Of a stretch of 64,000 nucleotides of DNA, positions 26,687 through 34,974 are shown one piece after another. Location of the stretch: positions 1 through 64,000 of IMG/VR virus record IMGVR_UViG_3300048586_000294. The stretch is one strand, 5' to 3'. Position 1 is the stretch's first letter, and the number at the start of each line of letters is the position of its first letter. The translations under genes were made by a program, and so were the position numbers. Below the pieces are notes generated by a model. That model saw only the letters and a program-made list of their open reading frames with translations, did no database searches and was not told the DNA's origin. This DNA comes from a virus.

Positions 26687-27142
26687 TTATTCGTATGCGT
26701 AAAGCGCCCCAAAGGGGGCAAAGCCGACTCGCTTCATCAAGCGGTCGTACACTCGGCTGTTTGTCACTCTTGCCCCATTGGCCAAGGTGATGCGGTCTGC
26801 CCCGTTGGCCTCGGCCCATGCCACGTAATGGGCAATCATCTGGCTCGCTGCGTCATTGCGGCCCCGACACTCGGGGCGCACGTAGAGCGACAGGTCGTGG
26901 GCGATCTGGATGTCGGTGGCGAAGTGGTTGACGATGTAAGCACCCATGAAGCCGACCGGCTCTTGCTCGTCCATGGCAATCAGGCCGAGGTAGTAGTCGG
27001 GTTCATAGACGGTGGCGAGCAGGGTGTTGACCATGCGCTGATAGCTAAACCGGCCATAGAGACCGGTTTCGTTGACAAGGTTTTCGGCCATCTTGGCCAC
27101 AAGCGGGGCGTCTGCCTCCACCATGTTGCGGATGGTGATCAT
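26687..27142 (-). CDS. GNAT-family acetyltransferase in the virion operon
   Basis: A 151-residue GNAT fold: strand beta4 LSLYVRPECRG with the acetyl-CoA loop RxxGR-like ECRGRNDAAS, then a long helix and ITLANGARVTNSRVYDRLMK. Small GNAT proteins recur beside tail genes in podoviruses; the substrate is unknown. It overlaps the fibre-like gene by ATGA. Confidence 0.85.
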   Translation of the reverse strand: MITIRNMVEADAPLVAKMAENLVNETGLYGRFSYQRMVNTLLATVYEPDYYLGLIAMDEQEPVGFMGAYIVNHFATDIQIAHDLSLYVRPECRGRNDAASQMIAHYVAWAEANGADRITLANGARVTNSRVYDRLMKRVGFAPFGALYAYE

Positions 27143-28695
27143 GCGTTGATGACCTCCGCCACGATGGTGATCTCCAGCTTGTTGGCGGCGTTGGCGTTCT
27201 CCACCTCAAAGCCGATCCCGATACTGGTAGCGATGGCATCCACGCTGACCGGCGACCCCAGCGGGAACTCGGACGGCGTAGAGCTGGCGGTGAAGGTGCT
27301 GCCAGTCTTGACGCCGCCTACGGTCAGGGTGACGGAGGCCGTGCCGGACTCGGTACGCAGCGAAACGGCAATCAAGCGCAGCTTCTGCTTGAACGGGCGA
27401 ACCACGGTGTACTTGCCGTTGGTGATCCCCGCGCCACTGGCGTAGTAGAAGGATTGGGTGGTCAGCACTTCGGGCATCTGGGTCTTGATCAGGCGCCCCT
27501 GGTTGTCCAGACCCGCCACGCCGTTGGATGCGCCGATCCGGTTGATGGAGAGGTAGCCGGAAAGGTCGATGTTGCCCCATTCCAGACCGGTGCCGGTTGG
27601 AGAGACGCGCAAGATCTGGTTGATGTTGCCGGTGCCAAAGGGCGGCAGGCGATTCTCTGGGTTGATCTGCACCCACGCCAGTCCGTTGTAGTAGAACAGC
27701 GCCGGAGAGGCCAAGGCGGTGTTGAGCCAGAAGCTCGGGGTCACGGGGTTATTCGGCTGGGACGCATTCACGTAGATGCGGGCGCGAGCCTCCAGTGAGG
27801 GGAGCAGGCTATCGACCTTGCTCTGCGGGATCTGGTCGTTGCTGATGGCCAGGCGGTGGAAGGCAATCAGACCGCTTTGCGGGTCAACGTAGTCCTTTTC
27901 CATCATGAAGCCCGCAACCGTCTGGCTCAGGCTGTTCTCGAACTTGACGATGGAGAGCCGATTGCCCGCCGTGACCGGCTGCATCATGGAGAGGGTGGAG
28001 GTGTCGGGGCTGGCTACGTAGTCAAAGCTGCCCCCCTCACGCAGCAACACCCCGTTCTTGTAAACGTTGATGTCGCTCTTGTTCTTGTGATTGATAGGGA
28101 AGATGACCTGCGCCGTGGTGACGTCAAAGTCCACGCGGCTGTAGCTGTTCATCGCCTCGGTGCGGATCTTGAAGGCGGTCACAAGGTCGGTGGTCAGCAG
28201 CGGGGTATTCAGCTCGATGCGACCGGCGACCCCAGCATTGGGGTTGCCAAGGTAGTCGTAAGCCACGCCCTCACGCTGGAGGATGCCGTTCTTGAACACC
28301 ATCAGGGTTTCCCCTTCACGGTGGGCGTAGTCGAGGAAGGTCGCGCCTGCCTTCTGGGTGTAGTCCACGCGGCCATAGAAGACCGGCGCGGTCAGCTCAC
28401 CGATGTTGAGACCGGCAGGGCCACGTACTTCGGACAAGGTGGCGATGTTGCGCCAGCCCTCGTCCTCGTCCAGGTAGTCACCTACGCGGTACTGCAGGCC
28501 GTATTCGGGGTCGAGGCGCATTTCGATAGGCGCAGAGAGTTCGCCCTGTTCATCGAACAGGACGCGCAGCAACTCGGCCAAGGTCTTGTTACCCAGCTCG
28601 GCGGCGTTGAGGTAGCGGATGATCTGCTCGAAGTCCCCATTGATGGCCGAGTTGGTCAGGTAGGCCAAGGGGTACAGCTGGCGGATGCGGGGCAT
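27139..28695 (-). CDS. Tail fibre-like protein sharing the N-terminal domain of the S74 fibre
   Basis: 518 residues. Residues about 20-100 (YLNAAELGNKTLAELLRVLF ... LQYRVGDYLDEDEGWRNIA) match in order the N-terminus of the 1017-residue fibre at 40250..43303, suggesting a common virion-attachment domain. The middle has two similar beta units with the pattern VFKNGILQREG / VYKNGVLLREG. The C-terminal 110 residues are beta-rich and may bind the receptor or trimerise. Second fibre, or fibre adaptor, by inference. Confidence 0.75.
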   Translation of the reverse strand: MPRIRQLYPLAYLTNSAINGDFEQIIRYLNAAELGNKTLAELLRVLFDEQGELSAPIEMRLDPEYGLQYRVGDYLDEDEGWRNIATLSEVRGPAGLNIGELTAPVFYGRVDYTQKAGATFLDYAHREGETLMVFKNGILQREGVAYDYLGNPNAGVAGRIELNTPLLTTDLVTAFKIRTEAMNSYSRVDFDVTTAQVIFPINHKNKSDINVYKNGVLLREGGSFDYVASPDTSTLSMMQPVTAGNRLSIVKFENSLSQTVAGFMMEKDYVDPQSGLIAFHRLAISNDQIPQSKVDSLLPSLEARARIYVNASQPNNPVTPSFWLNTALASPALFYYNGLAWVQINPENRLPPFGTGNINQILRVSPTGTGLEWGNIDLSGYLSINRIGASNGVAGLDNQGRLIKTQMPEVLTTQSFYYASGAGITNGKYTVVRPFKQKLRLIAVSLRTESGTASVTLTVGGVKTGSTFTASSTPSEFPLGSPVSVDAIATSIGIGFEVENANAANKLEITIVAEVINA

Positions 28696-28697
28696 GA

Positions 28698-30227
28698 TTA
28701 CTCCTTGCGCGTCATAATGGCGAACCCGTTCAGGCGGGTGGCCTGCTCGGCTTCGATTTCAAACTCCAGCTGGATGCCCCGATAACGCACTTCAAAGCGC
28801 AGCTCGTAGCTGTCTGTGAGCGGGGCAGTCGAGAAACTGCCGTTGTCGATGGCGCTGATCTCCAGCCGTTGCGCATACAGCTCAATGCCTGCCTCGTTGC
28901 GGGCGCGGATGGTGATATTGCCGCCCCCTGTGGCTTGCACCAGCAGGCTGTACGCCGACTTGGTTCGGGTCATTGTCCCGTTCCACAAGATGGGGGTCGT
29001 CACCCTTGCCACGGGGTAACTCACGCGGGTGTCTTGCTGGCTTTCGTTGTTGAGGGCGCGGGTAAACCGCTTGGCTTTGAAGATGCCGGAGCGGGTGCCC
29101 AGCATCAGCTGACCGCCAAGGGAGTCGGCGCAACGGGCATAGAGGAAGTCGCCGGTATTCCAGCGGGGCTTGGTGCTCTCTTCATCGACCGGCATGGTCA
29201 TGGAGAGGCGCAGCGTGCGCAGGTTGTCACGCTGCACAAAGAAGATGTGGTATTGCCCTTCGTCCTGATCCCAGACTGCGCTTATCTCCTGCGGGGTTGC
29301 CACCGAATCGAACAGGGAGCGGTAAAGGCTCTCCACGTCTTCTGACATCGGGTAGCTGTAAACCATGATCCCGTTCTCGGCAGAGCGGCGTATGGAGTGG
29401 ACGCCAAAGCGCGAGCAGAACAGCACATCGTTGCCCGCGTTGGCGATGGAGTTGTGACTCACACAGCCCACGTTCACGTTGGCGCGGTCATCAAGCCCCC
29501 AGTCCTCGATCCCTGGGCTGGTCACATAGATAAACGTCCGGTCGTGGGTGAACACCAACAGCCGGTTTTGCTCGAAGGTGGCGAGGCCGGTGATGATGTC
29601 GGCGGTGCCAAGCAGGTTGGCGATGTCTACCTTGCCGGCCTTGAGGACGCTGGTGCTCTTGGGGTCTTCCTCGGCGGGGAAGATGGCGTGGTTGTCCACG
29701 CGGGAAATGTAGAGGCTGGTCTCGTCCCCCACGCAACCGGCCAACACCAGACGGCGTGAGATACTGACGCCAAAAGCGGGGCCAAGGGTGCGCATCGAGG
29801 GGGCCGGAAACTCGCGCCATGTCATGCCGTCAAACTCACGCGGGATGCTCGCGTATGCGTAGAAGCCCACCTTGCGGTTGAAGATGGTGCTGGTCAGCAC
29901 GGCAGGCCGAACGAACAGGAAGTCGGTCGCATCGCCTCGACTGCTACGCAGACGGGTGCCCCCATCCATGCGCTCGGCCCAACATAGGGTGTTGAAGTCG
30001 TAGTGACGCAGGTGGGAGACGTTGCTCGCGTCAAGCGCCTTGTAGGCTCCATTGTCCAGGGTTATCTGGCCGTTCTTGTCACAGAAGGCATTGTGCAAGC
30101 CAACGAGGGGTTGGTTCTCCCCCACGTCCATGGAGGTGGGGTCGAGCTTGGTATCCAGTCCGCTGAATTTGAAGTAGGGATGGGTATCAAGCTGGAGGCT
30201 GGGATCGGAGTTGAGCAGGCTCATCAC
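28698..30227 (-). CDS. Beta-propeller tail hub / stabilisation protein
   Basis: 509 residues, strand-rich with spaced blades (LVLAGCVGDETSLYISRVDN, RLLVFTHDRTFIYVTSPG, DVLFCSRFGVHSIRR), resembling P22 gp10-type packaged-DNA stabilisation / tail hub proteins. It starts with an ATGA overlap after the head-tail adaptor gene, the usual podovirus order. Confidence 0.72.
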   Translation of the reverse strand: MMSLLNSDPSLQLDTHPYFKFSGLDTKLDPTSMDVGENQPLVGLHNAFCDKNGQITLDNGAYKALDASNVSHLRHYDFNTLCWAERMDGGTRLRSSRGDATDFLFVRPAVLTSTIFNRKVGFYAYASIPREFDGMTWREFPAPSMRTLGPAFGVSISRRLVLAGCVGDETSLYISRVDNHAIFPAEEDPKSTSVLKAGKVDIANLLGTADIITGLATFEQNRLLVFTHDRTFIYVTSPGIEDWGLDDRANVNVGCVSHNSIANAGNDVLFCSRFGVHSIRRSAENGIMVYSYPMSEDVESLYRSLFDSVATPQEISAVWDQDEGQYHIFFVQRDNLRTLRLSMTMPVDEESTKPRWNTGDFLYARCADSLGGQLMLGTRSGIFKAKRFTRALNNESQQDTRVSYPVARVTTPILWNGTMTRTKSAYSLLVQATGGGNITIRARNEAGIELYAQRLEISAIDNGSFSTAPLTDSYELRFEVRYRGIQLEFEIEAEQATRLNGFAIMTRKE

Positions 30228-30670
30228 TCATTCTCCAGTTGGGAGCCACCATCAACCGGACGCACTTCGATTGGCCCATTGCCAATGGTGAGGCGGGACA
30301 AGATGCGGTTCATGGTGAGGTAGAACTTGGCGCGGTAGGTGCCTGCCTTCTGGCTGTTCTGCTGCTCGGCGTAGAGGTAGAGCACACCTGCGATGACGAT
30401 GGCATCCGCGATGGGGCGCACGTCTTCGGTGTGGATGTAGTAGGGCGTGACCGTCTTGGTGTAGGGGTGCATGTTCACCTCTTCCACCACTTCGTTGGCC
30501 ATTTCGAGCAACATGGCCTGCGTCTCGGGATAGGCTGCGCCCGCGCTCACATCACCATAGCGGCGCAATGCACAGCGCAATAATGAACTGAGGGGCGAAT
30601 AGTCTCGCCCCCCTGCCACATGCGTATTGACTGCCTCAGCGGTGCCAAAGGGCTTATTGTTGCGGCTCAT
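30224..30670 (-). CDS. Head-tail connector / adaptor protein
   Basis: 148 residues, helical, beginning MSRNNKPFGTAEAVNTHV; the AMLLEMANEVVEEVN and ADAIVIAGVLYLYAEQQNSQ segments recall phage head-completion (gp6/gp4-like) proteins. ATG 30670 is preferred over an upstream in-frame start because GGAG precedes it. Overlaps the upstream 85-residue gene by 17 nt and the hub gene by ATGA. Confidence 0.65.
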   Translation of the reverse strand: MSRNNKPFGTAEAVNTHVAGGRDYSPLSSLLRCALRRYGDVSAGAAYPETQAMLLEMANEVVEEVNMHPYTKTVTPYYIHTEDVRPIADAIVIAGVLYLYAEQQNSQKAGTYRAKFYLTMNRILSRLTIGNGPIEVRPVDGGSQLENE

Positions 30671-30911
30671 AGTCGTACTTCTCCAGTCGGCCCTGTCTAA
30701 AGAACAGGTGGCGTTCAAACCGCTCGGTGTCTGCCTGCTTCACGCGAAAGATCAGGCGGCGGTCGTTGTCGTAGCCAAAGGGCAACCAGCTGTCGCCACT
30801 GGCGCACGGGATGGAGAAAGAGGTCTCTACCGGTAACGGGGTGCGGTAGTAACTAAAGGATTCGGTTTCAACGGGCTTGCGGGGGCGGGCCGGTTTCTCT
30901 TGGTCAGTCAT
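30654..30911 (-). CDS. Small virion-operon protein, 85 aa
   Basis: Begins MTDQEKPARPRKPVETESF, a basic disordered N-terminus, then a beta-rich region (RRLIFRVKQADTERFERHLF). ATG 30911 has GGAGG at optimal spacing. Located directly after the capsid gene, it could be a capsid-decorating or joining protein, which is inference from place only. Confidence 0.62.
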   Translation of the reverse strand: MTDQEKPARPRKPVETESFSYYRTPLPVETSFSIPCASGDSWLPFGYDNDRRLIFRVKQADTERFERHLFFRQGRLEKYDYEPQQ

Positions 30912-30956
30912 GGGAACCTCCATAGAAAAAGGGCTGGCCGAAGCCAACCCCAGTGA

Positions 30957-32132
30957 TCACACGCGCTTTTGCCAGTTGCGAATGACGGTGTGCACCTTGT
31001 CTTGCAGCAGCTCCAGACCACATTCGGTCAGGTACTCATGCTTTTTCAGGTCTTCGTCATTGCCTTGACGGTCTTTGAGCAGCTGGGTATCGCGCCCGTC
31101 CATGTACCGGTATTTCAGGTATGGGAAGTCCACGATCACCATGCAGTCGTCCATCTCGCGGATCTGGCGGAACTGCGGGTGCAGATGCACCAGGAGGTCG
31201 CCCGCGAAGGTGGCGTATTTGGTGAACTTGACGCCGTAAGCGCCAGACACCTGCTCCGGTTGCCAGCGGTCTTTGGCCATGGCTTGCAGTTGGGCCGCCA
31301 CGGTCGCCCCCACGAAGGCCACCTTCTGGTTGGAGCCGTATGCGAACACGGTCTTGATCAGCAGGCTGTCGAACTCTTCTTCGGTGATGCGGTTCGCCAC
31401 GGTGTTGGTGGCCGCATCGACCTGGGTGCCGATGCTGGACAACAGGCCGCCCGTGTAGCGGGTCGGGGTGGCGGTGCTCGGGTTGACGATGTACTTCTTG
31501 CCGAAGAACATGGCCCGCTCGATGTCACTCATGTGCATCTTGAGCGCCTTCGCCGCGTTCTCCTGTTCTTTATCGCCCAAACGCAGGCGAGTGTGCTTCA
31601 AGGTCTCAGTGACCGCGAAGGAGGTACGGAAGATCTGGGTGTAGTTAAACACGCGGGTCGGGTCGAAGCTGATCGGGCTGGGCGATCTGTCGCCTTCCGC
31701 CGCCGCGTAGCCAGCCACGATGATTTCATCGCCGTTGGCAATGGCGAAGTTGGTGCCACTGATGTTGCGGGTCACGTTCACGGTGCCCACGGCGGGGTTG
31801 GCGTCAGCCGTCAGCTGCATGACTTCGCCGGTCACGGTGTTGACCAGCAGCGCACCCTTGACGCAGAAGGCCAGGGTATCGGTGACGGTGACAGAAACCG
31901 CAGTCACACCGGCAGCGGCAGCCGCAGAGGCAGCCAGACGGCGCTCCGGCATTTCGTCACGGAAGTTATGGTATTGCGGGTCGTCCGTGGACTCACTGCC
32001 GGTCATCGCCAGCAGGGCGTTCAATGGGGCAGTACCGTTAGGCTCCAGCATGGTGAAGGCTTCACGGTAGTTCTGGGGGCGGAAGTGCTGGTCAAACTCG
32101 CCAGTCCCGCGCAGACCGAGGATTGCAGGCAT
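30957..32132 (-). CDS. Major capsid protein, SU10 / DUF5309 type
   Basis: 391 residues. The N-terminal signature LGLRGTGEFDQHFRPQNYRE, then NGTAPLNALLAMTGSESTDD, matches SU10-like (DUF5309) HK97-fold capsid proteins. Internal IERAMFFGKK and the C-terminal YLTECGLELLQDKVHTVI also fit. ATG 32132 follows AGGAG; an in-frame start at 32192 lies in the leader. A late promoter and overlapping terminator hairpin lie upstream, giving this highly expressed gene its own transcript start. Confidence 0.88.
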   Translation of the reverse strand: MPAILGLRGTGEFDQHFRPQNYREAFTMLEPNGTAPLNALLAMTGSESTDDPQYHNFRDEMPERRLAASAAAAAGVTAVSVTVTDTLAFCVKGALLVNTVTGEVMQLTADANPAVGTVNVTRNISGTNFAIANGDEIIVAGYAAAEGDRSPSPISFDPTRVFNYTQIFRTSFAVTETLKHTRLRLGDKEQENAAKALKMHMSDIERAMFFGKKYIVNPSTATPTRYTGGLLSSIGTQVDAATNTVANRITEEEFDSLLIKTVFAYGSNQKVAFVGATVAAQLQAMAKDRWQPEQVSGAYGVKFTKYATFAGDLLVHLHPQFRQIREMDDCMVIVDFPYLKYRYMDGRDTQLLKDRQGNDEDLKKHEYLTECGLELLQDKVHTVIRNWQKRV

Positions 32133-32213
32133 GATGATGCTCCTGAAAACTGAATGCTTGTGTTTGGGTTCTGGTGTCAGCGGAATGGTCAACGCTGGCG
32201 AGCGAGCAAAAGA

Positions 32214-32246
32214 AAAGGAGCCGTAGCGCCATTGCTCGGCTCCTTT
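32214..32246 (-). terminator. Terminator hairpin overlapping the start site of the capsid promoter
   Basis: A 10-bp stem AAAGGAGCCG/CGGCTCCTTT with a 13-nt loop. The 5' arm (32246-32237 on the minus strand) abuts the -10 element of promoter F, so transcripts starting there lack part of the arm; RNA coming from the scaffold gene carries both arms. Confidence 0.65.
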
Positions 32247-32274
32247 ATATCGGGCAACTAGATTGCTTTCGTCC
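32246..32274 (-). promoter_or_regulatory. Late promoter candidate F (capsid gene)
   Basis: Minus-strand AGGACGA (GGACGA at 32274-32269), 17-nt spacer, GATATA (32251-32246). The best-spaced site of the family. Confidence 0.6.
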
Positions 32275-32294
32275 TAGTCAAACGGTTTTTTAGA

Positions 32295-33293
32295 TTAACC
32301 GCGTCTTGATTTGATGAAGCCGGTCAGGGCGTCCAAGTCGGGGTTGCTTGCGGCGGTGGCGCCACCTCCCAGGGCAGCTTGGTCGGTAGAGCCGGTGTAG
32401 GCTTGACGGCGCTGGGAGATCTCCTTGAGCCGTGTCATTTCGCCAGACTCCATGGAGTTTTTGAAGTCGGTGGCAACCTTGATGGCCAAGGCGGGATCGA
32501 TGAAGTCTTCCAGTGAATAGCCGCGCTCTGCCGAGAAGCTCATAAAGTCGTTGGCTGTTTCATCAGGGAGGCCAAGCTGTTGCTGCACTCGGTTGAGGTT
32601 GTTGGCAATCGCATCCCGCAGATTCATGCCACCCTGTTGCTGGGCTTGGCTGTTCACCTCGGCAGCCGCTCGCAGCTGGCCGTTTTGACCGGCGATCAGT
32701 TGCTGCATCATCTGCTGCATCTGGGTCATGCCGGTGGCCATCTGGCGTTGCTGGGCCAGCATGTCCTTATACATCGGCGGCAGACTGGCGGCGTTCTGGT
32801 CTTCCCACGCCTTCAGCTGGGAGTCAAAGTCGGGGTCAGCCCCTTGGTTGGGTGGCGCACCTACCTTGTTCGGGTGCTCATCCTTGCCACCGAATTGGGT
32901 GTTCTTCTCTTTGGCCTTGGCCATCAGCTCCTGCATGTGACCCAGAAACTGATCCTGGCTCATCCCGAGGTCTTGCATCGCCTGAGTGGCCGCATCGAGC
33001 AGGGGCTTTGATTGCATCTGCTGATAGTTCAGGTTCTTGTACCTGTCCATCATGCCGAGGATCTGGCTCTCTGTGAGTTGGCGCTTCTGGCCGTTCCCCA
33101 CGTTCAGCTCGAACACGGCGGCGGATTGCTGCTGCTGTTCACCTTCGGTCTTGGGGGCCAGCTGCTCCATTACCTTCTCTTGCCTGGTTGGCTCTTGGGA
33201 GGCTTGCGGCTTTTGCTGCGGCTCGCCTCGCGCCATGTTGGCCATCGCGTCGAGGGCGGATTGCTGTTCTTCGGGGGATTGAGGGGTTGCCAT
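32295..33293 (-). CDS. Capsid scaffolding protein
   Basis: 332 residues, very rich in Gln and acidic residues, largely helical, no catalytic motif, immediately before the capsid gene. Features: EQQQQSAAVFELNVGNGQKR, a Met/Gln-rich middle (MTQMQQMMQQLIAGQNGQL) and a basic C-terminus ending GFIKSRRG, typical of the capsid-binding end of scaffolds. AAGGAG precedes ATG 33293. Confidence 0.82.
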   Translation of the reverse strand: MATPQSPEEQQSALDAMANMARGEPQQKPQASQEPTRQEKVMEQLAPKTEGEQQQQSAAVFELNVGNGQKRQLTESQILGMMDRYKNLNYQQMQSKPLLDAATQAMQDLGMSQDQFLGHMQELMAKAKEKNTQFGGKDEHPNKVGAPPNQGADPDFDSQLKAWEDQNAASLPPMYKDMLAQQRQMATGMTQMQQMMQQLIAGQNGQLRAAAEVNSQAQQQGGMNLRDAIANNLNRVQQQLGLPDETANDFMSFSAERGYSLEDFIDPALAIKVATDFKNSMESGEMTRLKEISQRRQAYTGSTDQAALGGGATAASNPDLDALTGFIKSRRG

Positions 33294-33338
33294 GATACGT
33301 GCTCCTTGTTGCCCAGCCGTAGCGGGGATGGACGCACC

Positions 33339-33366
33339 TTAAAGCCGTGATGGTTTCTTATCGTCC
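33339..33366 (-). promoter_or_regulatory. Late promoter candidate G (scaffold gene)
   Basis: Minus-strand AGGACGA (GGACGA at 33366-33361), 16 nt, CTTTAA (33344-33339). It overlaps the end of the upstream small gene. Confidence 0.5.
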
Positions 33367-33614
33367 TTGATAAGCAGTGACGCCATGGCCTGCTGGTTCT
33401 CGGCGGCCAACTTGAGTTTGGTAGGCAGGGTCAGCATGTTCTGCGCCGCCCAGATGGCACCACGACGAAAGTGCATTTCGGCCTCGCTCATGTTGGGCGT
33501 GGCGCCAAGCGAGAGGGCCGCCCGCATCACATCTTCCTTGAGGACGGTCTCGGCCACAGGCCAGCTTTTCACCAGGGAGTCGATGGCGCGGATCTGATCG
33601 TTGGTCAGGGTCAT
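33339..33614 (-). CDS. Hypothetical protein near lysis genes, 91 aa
   Basis: Helical, with a patterned LTNDQIRAIDSLVKSW start and a basic end. No family recognised. Overlaps the spanin-like gene by ATGA, so it belongs to the same unit. Confidence 0.62.
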   Translation of the reverse strand: MTLTNDQIRAIDSLVKSWPVAETVLKEDVMRAALSLGATPNMSEAEMHFRRGAIWAAQNMLTLPTKLKLAAENQQAMASLLIKDDKKPSRL

Positions 33615-33901
33615 TTGTGTTTCTCGGCTTTAAGGAGTTCGATGCTGCGGCGCACTTCCACATAGAGGGCTTGTTGCTGCTCCATCTGGTAGCGCATCAG
33701 TTCTGTTGTGCGGGCCAAGTCAGTGCTCGCTTTCGATAGGTTCTCGGTGGCCTGCTGGGTGCCGCTGATCTCGTTGGTGATGTACTCCAGTCGTGCCTCT
33801 ATCACGCTGATACGCTCACCTGCGCGGTAAGCAAACGCCGTGACGGCCACAATGCCTGCGGTGACAAGGCCAATCAGCCCGCTCAGGAAGTTGTTGGTCA
33901 T
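33611..33901 (-). CDS. Membrane-anchored coiled-coil protein, spanin- or holin-like
   Basis: 96 residues: an N-terminal transmembrane segment (about 6-26, FLSGLIGLVTAGIVAVTAFA) followed by a long periplasmic coiled coil. This is the architecture of i-spanins and some class III holins. Its ATGA overlaps join it to the DUF5675 gene and to the 91-residue gene, supporting a lysis role. No Rz1-like lipoprotein frame was found inside it. Confidence 0.62.
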   Translation of the reverse strand: MTNNFLSGLIGLVTAGIVAVTAFAYRAGERISVIEARLEYITNEISGTQQATENLSKASTDLARTTELMRYQMEQQQALYVEVRRSIELLKAEKHK

Positions 33902-34323
33902 AGCATTCTCTCGATGGTCAGTGTGTGCTCACCGTCGTTGTGCAAGCCAAGCAGGTCATTGAGGTGGTAGAGGGCGCGGCGGCTTTCGCGCACCCCCCAA
34001 CCGGAGCGATGCCAGCCAATACCAGGGGCAATGCAGCCCTCCAGTTCGGTGGGGAAGTTAGCGGCGTGAATGAGGATGCGGGTTCGTTTGCTTGGGCCGT
34101 GGAGAGTCACGTCAAGCGCTGGGTTTTCGAGGCCATAGCAGAGGCCAAACTTGGGGGAGATATGCGGGATCAGGCGGTATTCACCAGCAGGGACGCACGA
34201 TACTCGGGGCGTGTTGTTCAGCCACTCACGTTCGCAGGTGTAAGCGACCACTTGCCCGCTGAGGAGGAATTTGCCGAAGCTGCCGATGCCATCAATGTTG
34301 TGGGTGCGAAGTGTGAGGTGCAT
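33898..34323 (-). CDS. DUF5675 family protein, probable lysis-module enzyme
   Basis: 141 residues from ATG 34323. Motifs CVPAGEYRL, LIHAANFPTELEGCIAPG and the WGVRESRRAL stretch fit DUF5675, a small family usually placed in phage lysis cassettes; residues His/Glu/Cys around HAAN ... EGCI may be catalytic. The start is uncertain: no ribosome site is clear and an in-frame ATG at 34353 lies inside a hairpin. Late promoter D is just upstream. Confidence 0.62.
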   Translation of the reverse strand: MHLTLRTHNIDGIGSFGKFLLSGQVVAYTCEREWLNNTPRVSCVPAGEYRLIPHISPKFGLCYGLENPALDVTLHGPSKRTRILIHAANFPTELEGCIAPGIGWHRSGWGVRESRRALYHLNDLLGLHNDGEHTLTIERML

Positions 34324-34326
34324 GAA

Positions 34327-34354
34327 AATGGCCCCGCTGGTTGGTGGGGCCATT
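34327..34354 (-). terminator. Hairpin overlapping the start region of promoter D
   Basis: A 9-bp stem AATGGCCCC/GGGGCCATT with a 10-nt loop followed by TTTTC on the minus strand, ending 4 nt before ATG 34323. Its 5' arm overlaps the expected start of RNA from promoter D. Confidence 0.6.
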
Positions 34355-34355
34355 A

Positions 34356-34383
34356 TTTATGCGGTGTTCTTACAGGGTCGTCC
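34356..34383 (-). promoter_or_regulatory. Late promoter candidate D (lysis module)
   Basis: Minus-strand GGGACGA (GGACGA at 34383-34378), 16 nt, CATAAA (34361-34356). Confidence 0.5.
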
Positions 34384-34390
34384 CTGTTGA

Positions 34391-34455
34391 CGCAATCTGG
34401 CGTTCAAGAAAGAGGCCAGGGAAACGCGCCGCACTGAGTCGAACGCCAGATTGCG
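34391..34455. repeat. 15-bp perfect inverted repeat with 35-nt centre
   Basis: CGCAATCTGGCGTTC (34391-34405) and its exact complement (34441-34455). It is at the edge of the inserted cargo region. Could be a small hairpin RNA, a terminal-repeat remnant or a recombination scar. Confidence 0.55.
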
Positions 34456-34974
34456 CGCAGATTATTGACAGCTTCATTGGTAAGCGCAAGCGTTTTACAG
34501 ATGTTGCCTATGGGCAGAAGCATTTACAACCTTGTCGTACCAAGGAACATGGGAATAAAGGCTAAACACGCCAAGTGATGACGTAGGGTGACGTCATTAA
34601 TGCTGGTCTCATATTGCGGACAAGTTTGTCGAAGCTAGGGAAGGTGCGAACAAGTCATATGGCGCAAAAGCGCCACTTTATAGTCCATTGATATTAAGTT
34701 GATAACGTTTTAATTTTTTTATGGGTAACTTGTTAGCAACTTGCCTTGAGATTTTGGTGGAATTAACCATTCACGAGATGGCGACAGTTCATGAGGGTGG
34801 TACGGTCGGAAATGGGTTGGTCGAATGAGAACTTGGCAAGCGGGCGCATGAAGGGAGTCCTCATTAGTCACAGCGAGGTAGAACAAGGTTTAAATATGAT
34901 ATAAAAATAGATGAGGCAGGAATTATCCCACCTCATCCAACCCTAGTTTGATACGTTAATTCTTAATGTAACTA
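34456..34974. other. Non-coding edge of the cargo insert
   Basis: No convincing gene. Contains an IS5-like end motif (ggaaggtgcgaacaagt, about 34639-34655; inferred from memory of IS5-family ends), a GGCGC-AAAA-GCGCC hairpin at about 34661-34674 and AT-rich sequence to the lipoprotein gene. A possible plus-strand frame 34341..34565 lacks support. Confidence 0.45.

Noticed and set aside
31979-31986. Additional GGTCGTCC copies (also near 47271) as late promoters
   Set aside because: They are inside the capsid and terL coding sequences, with no -10-like hexamer at the right distance and no gene start downstream.
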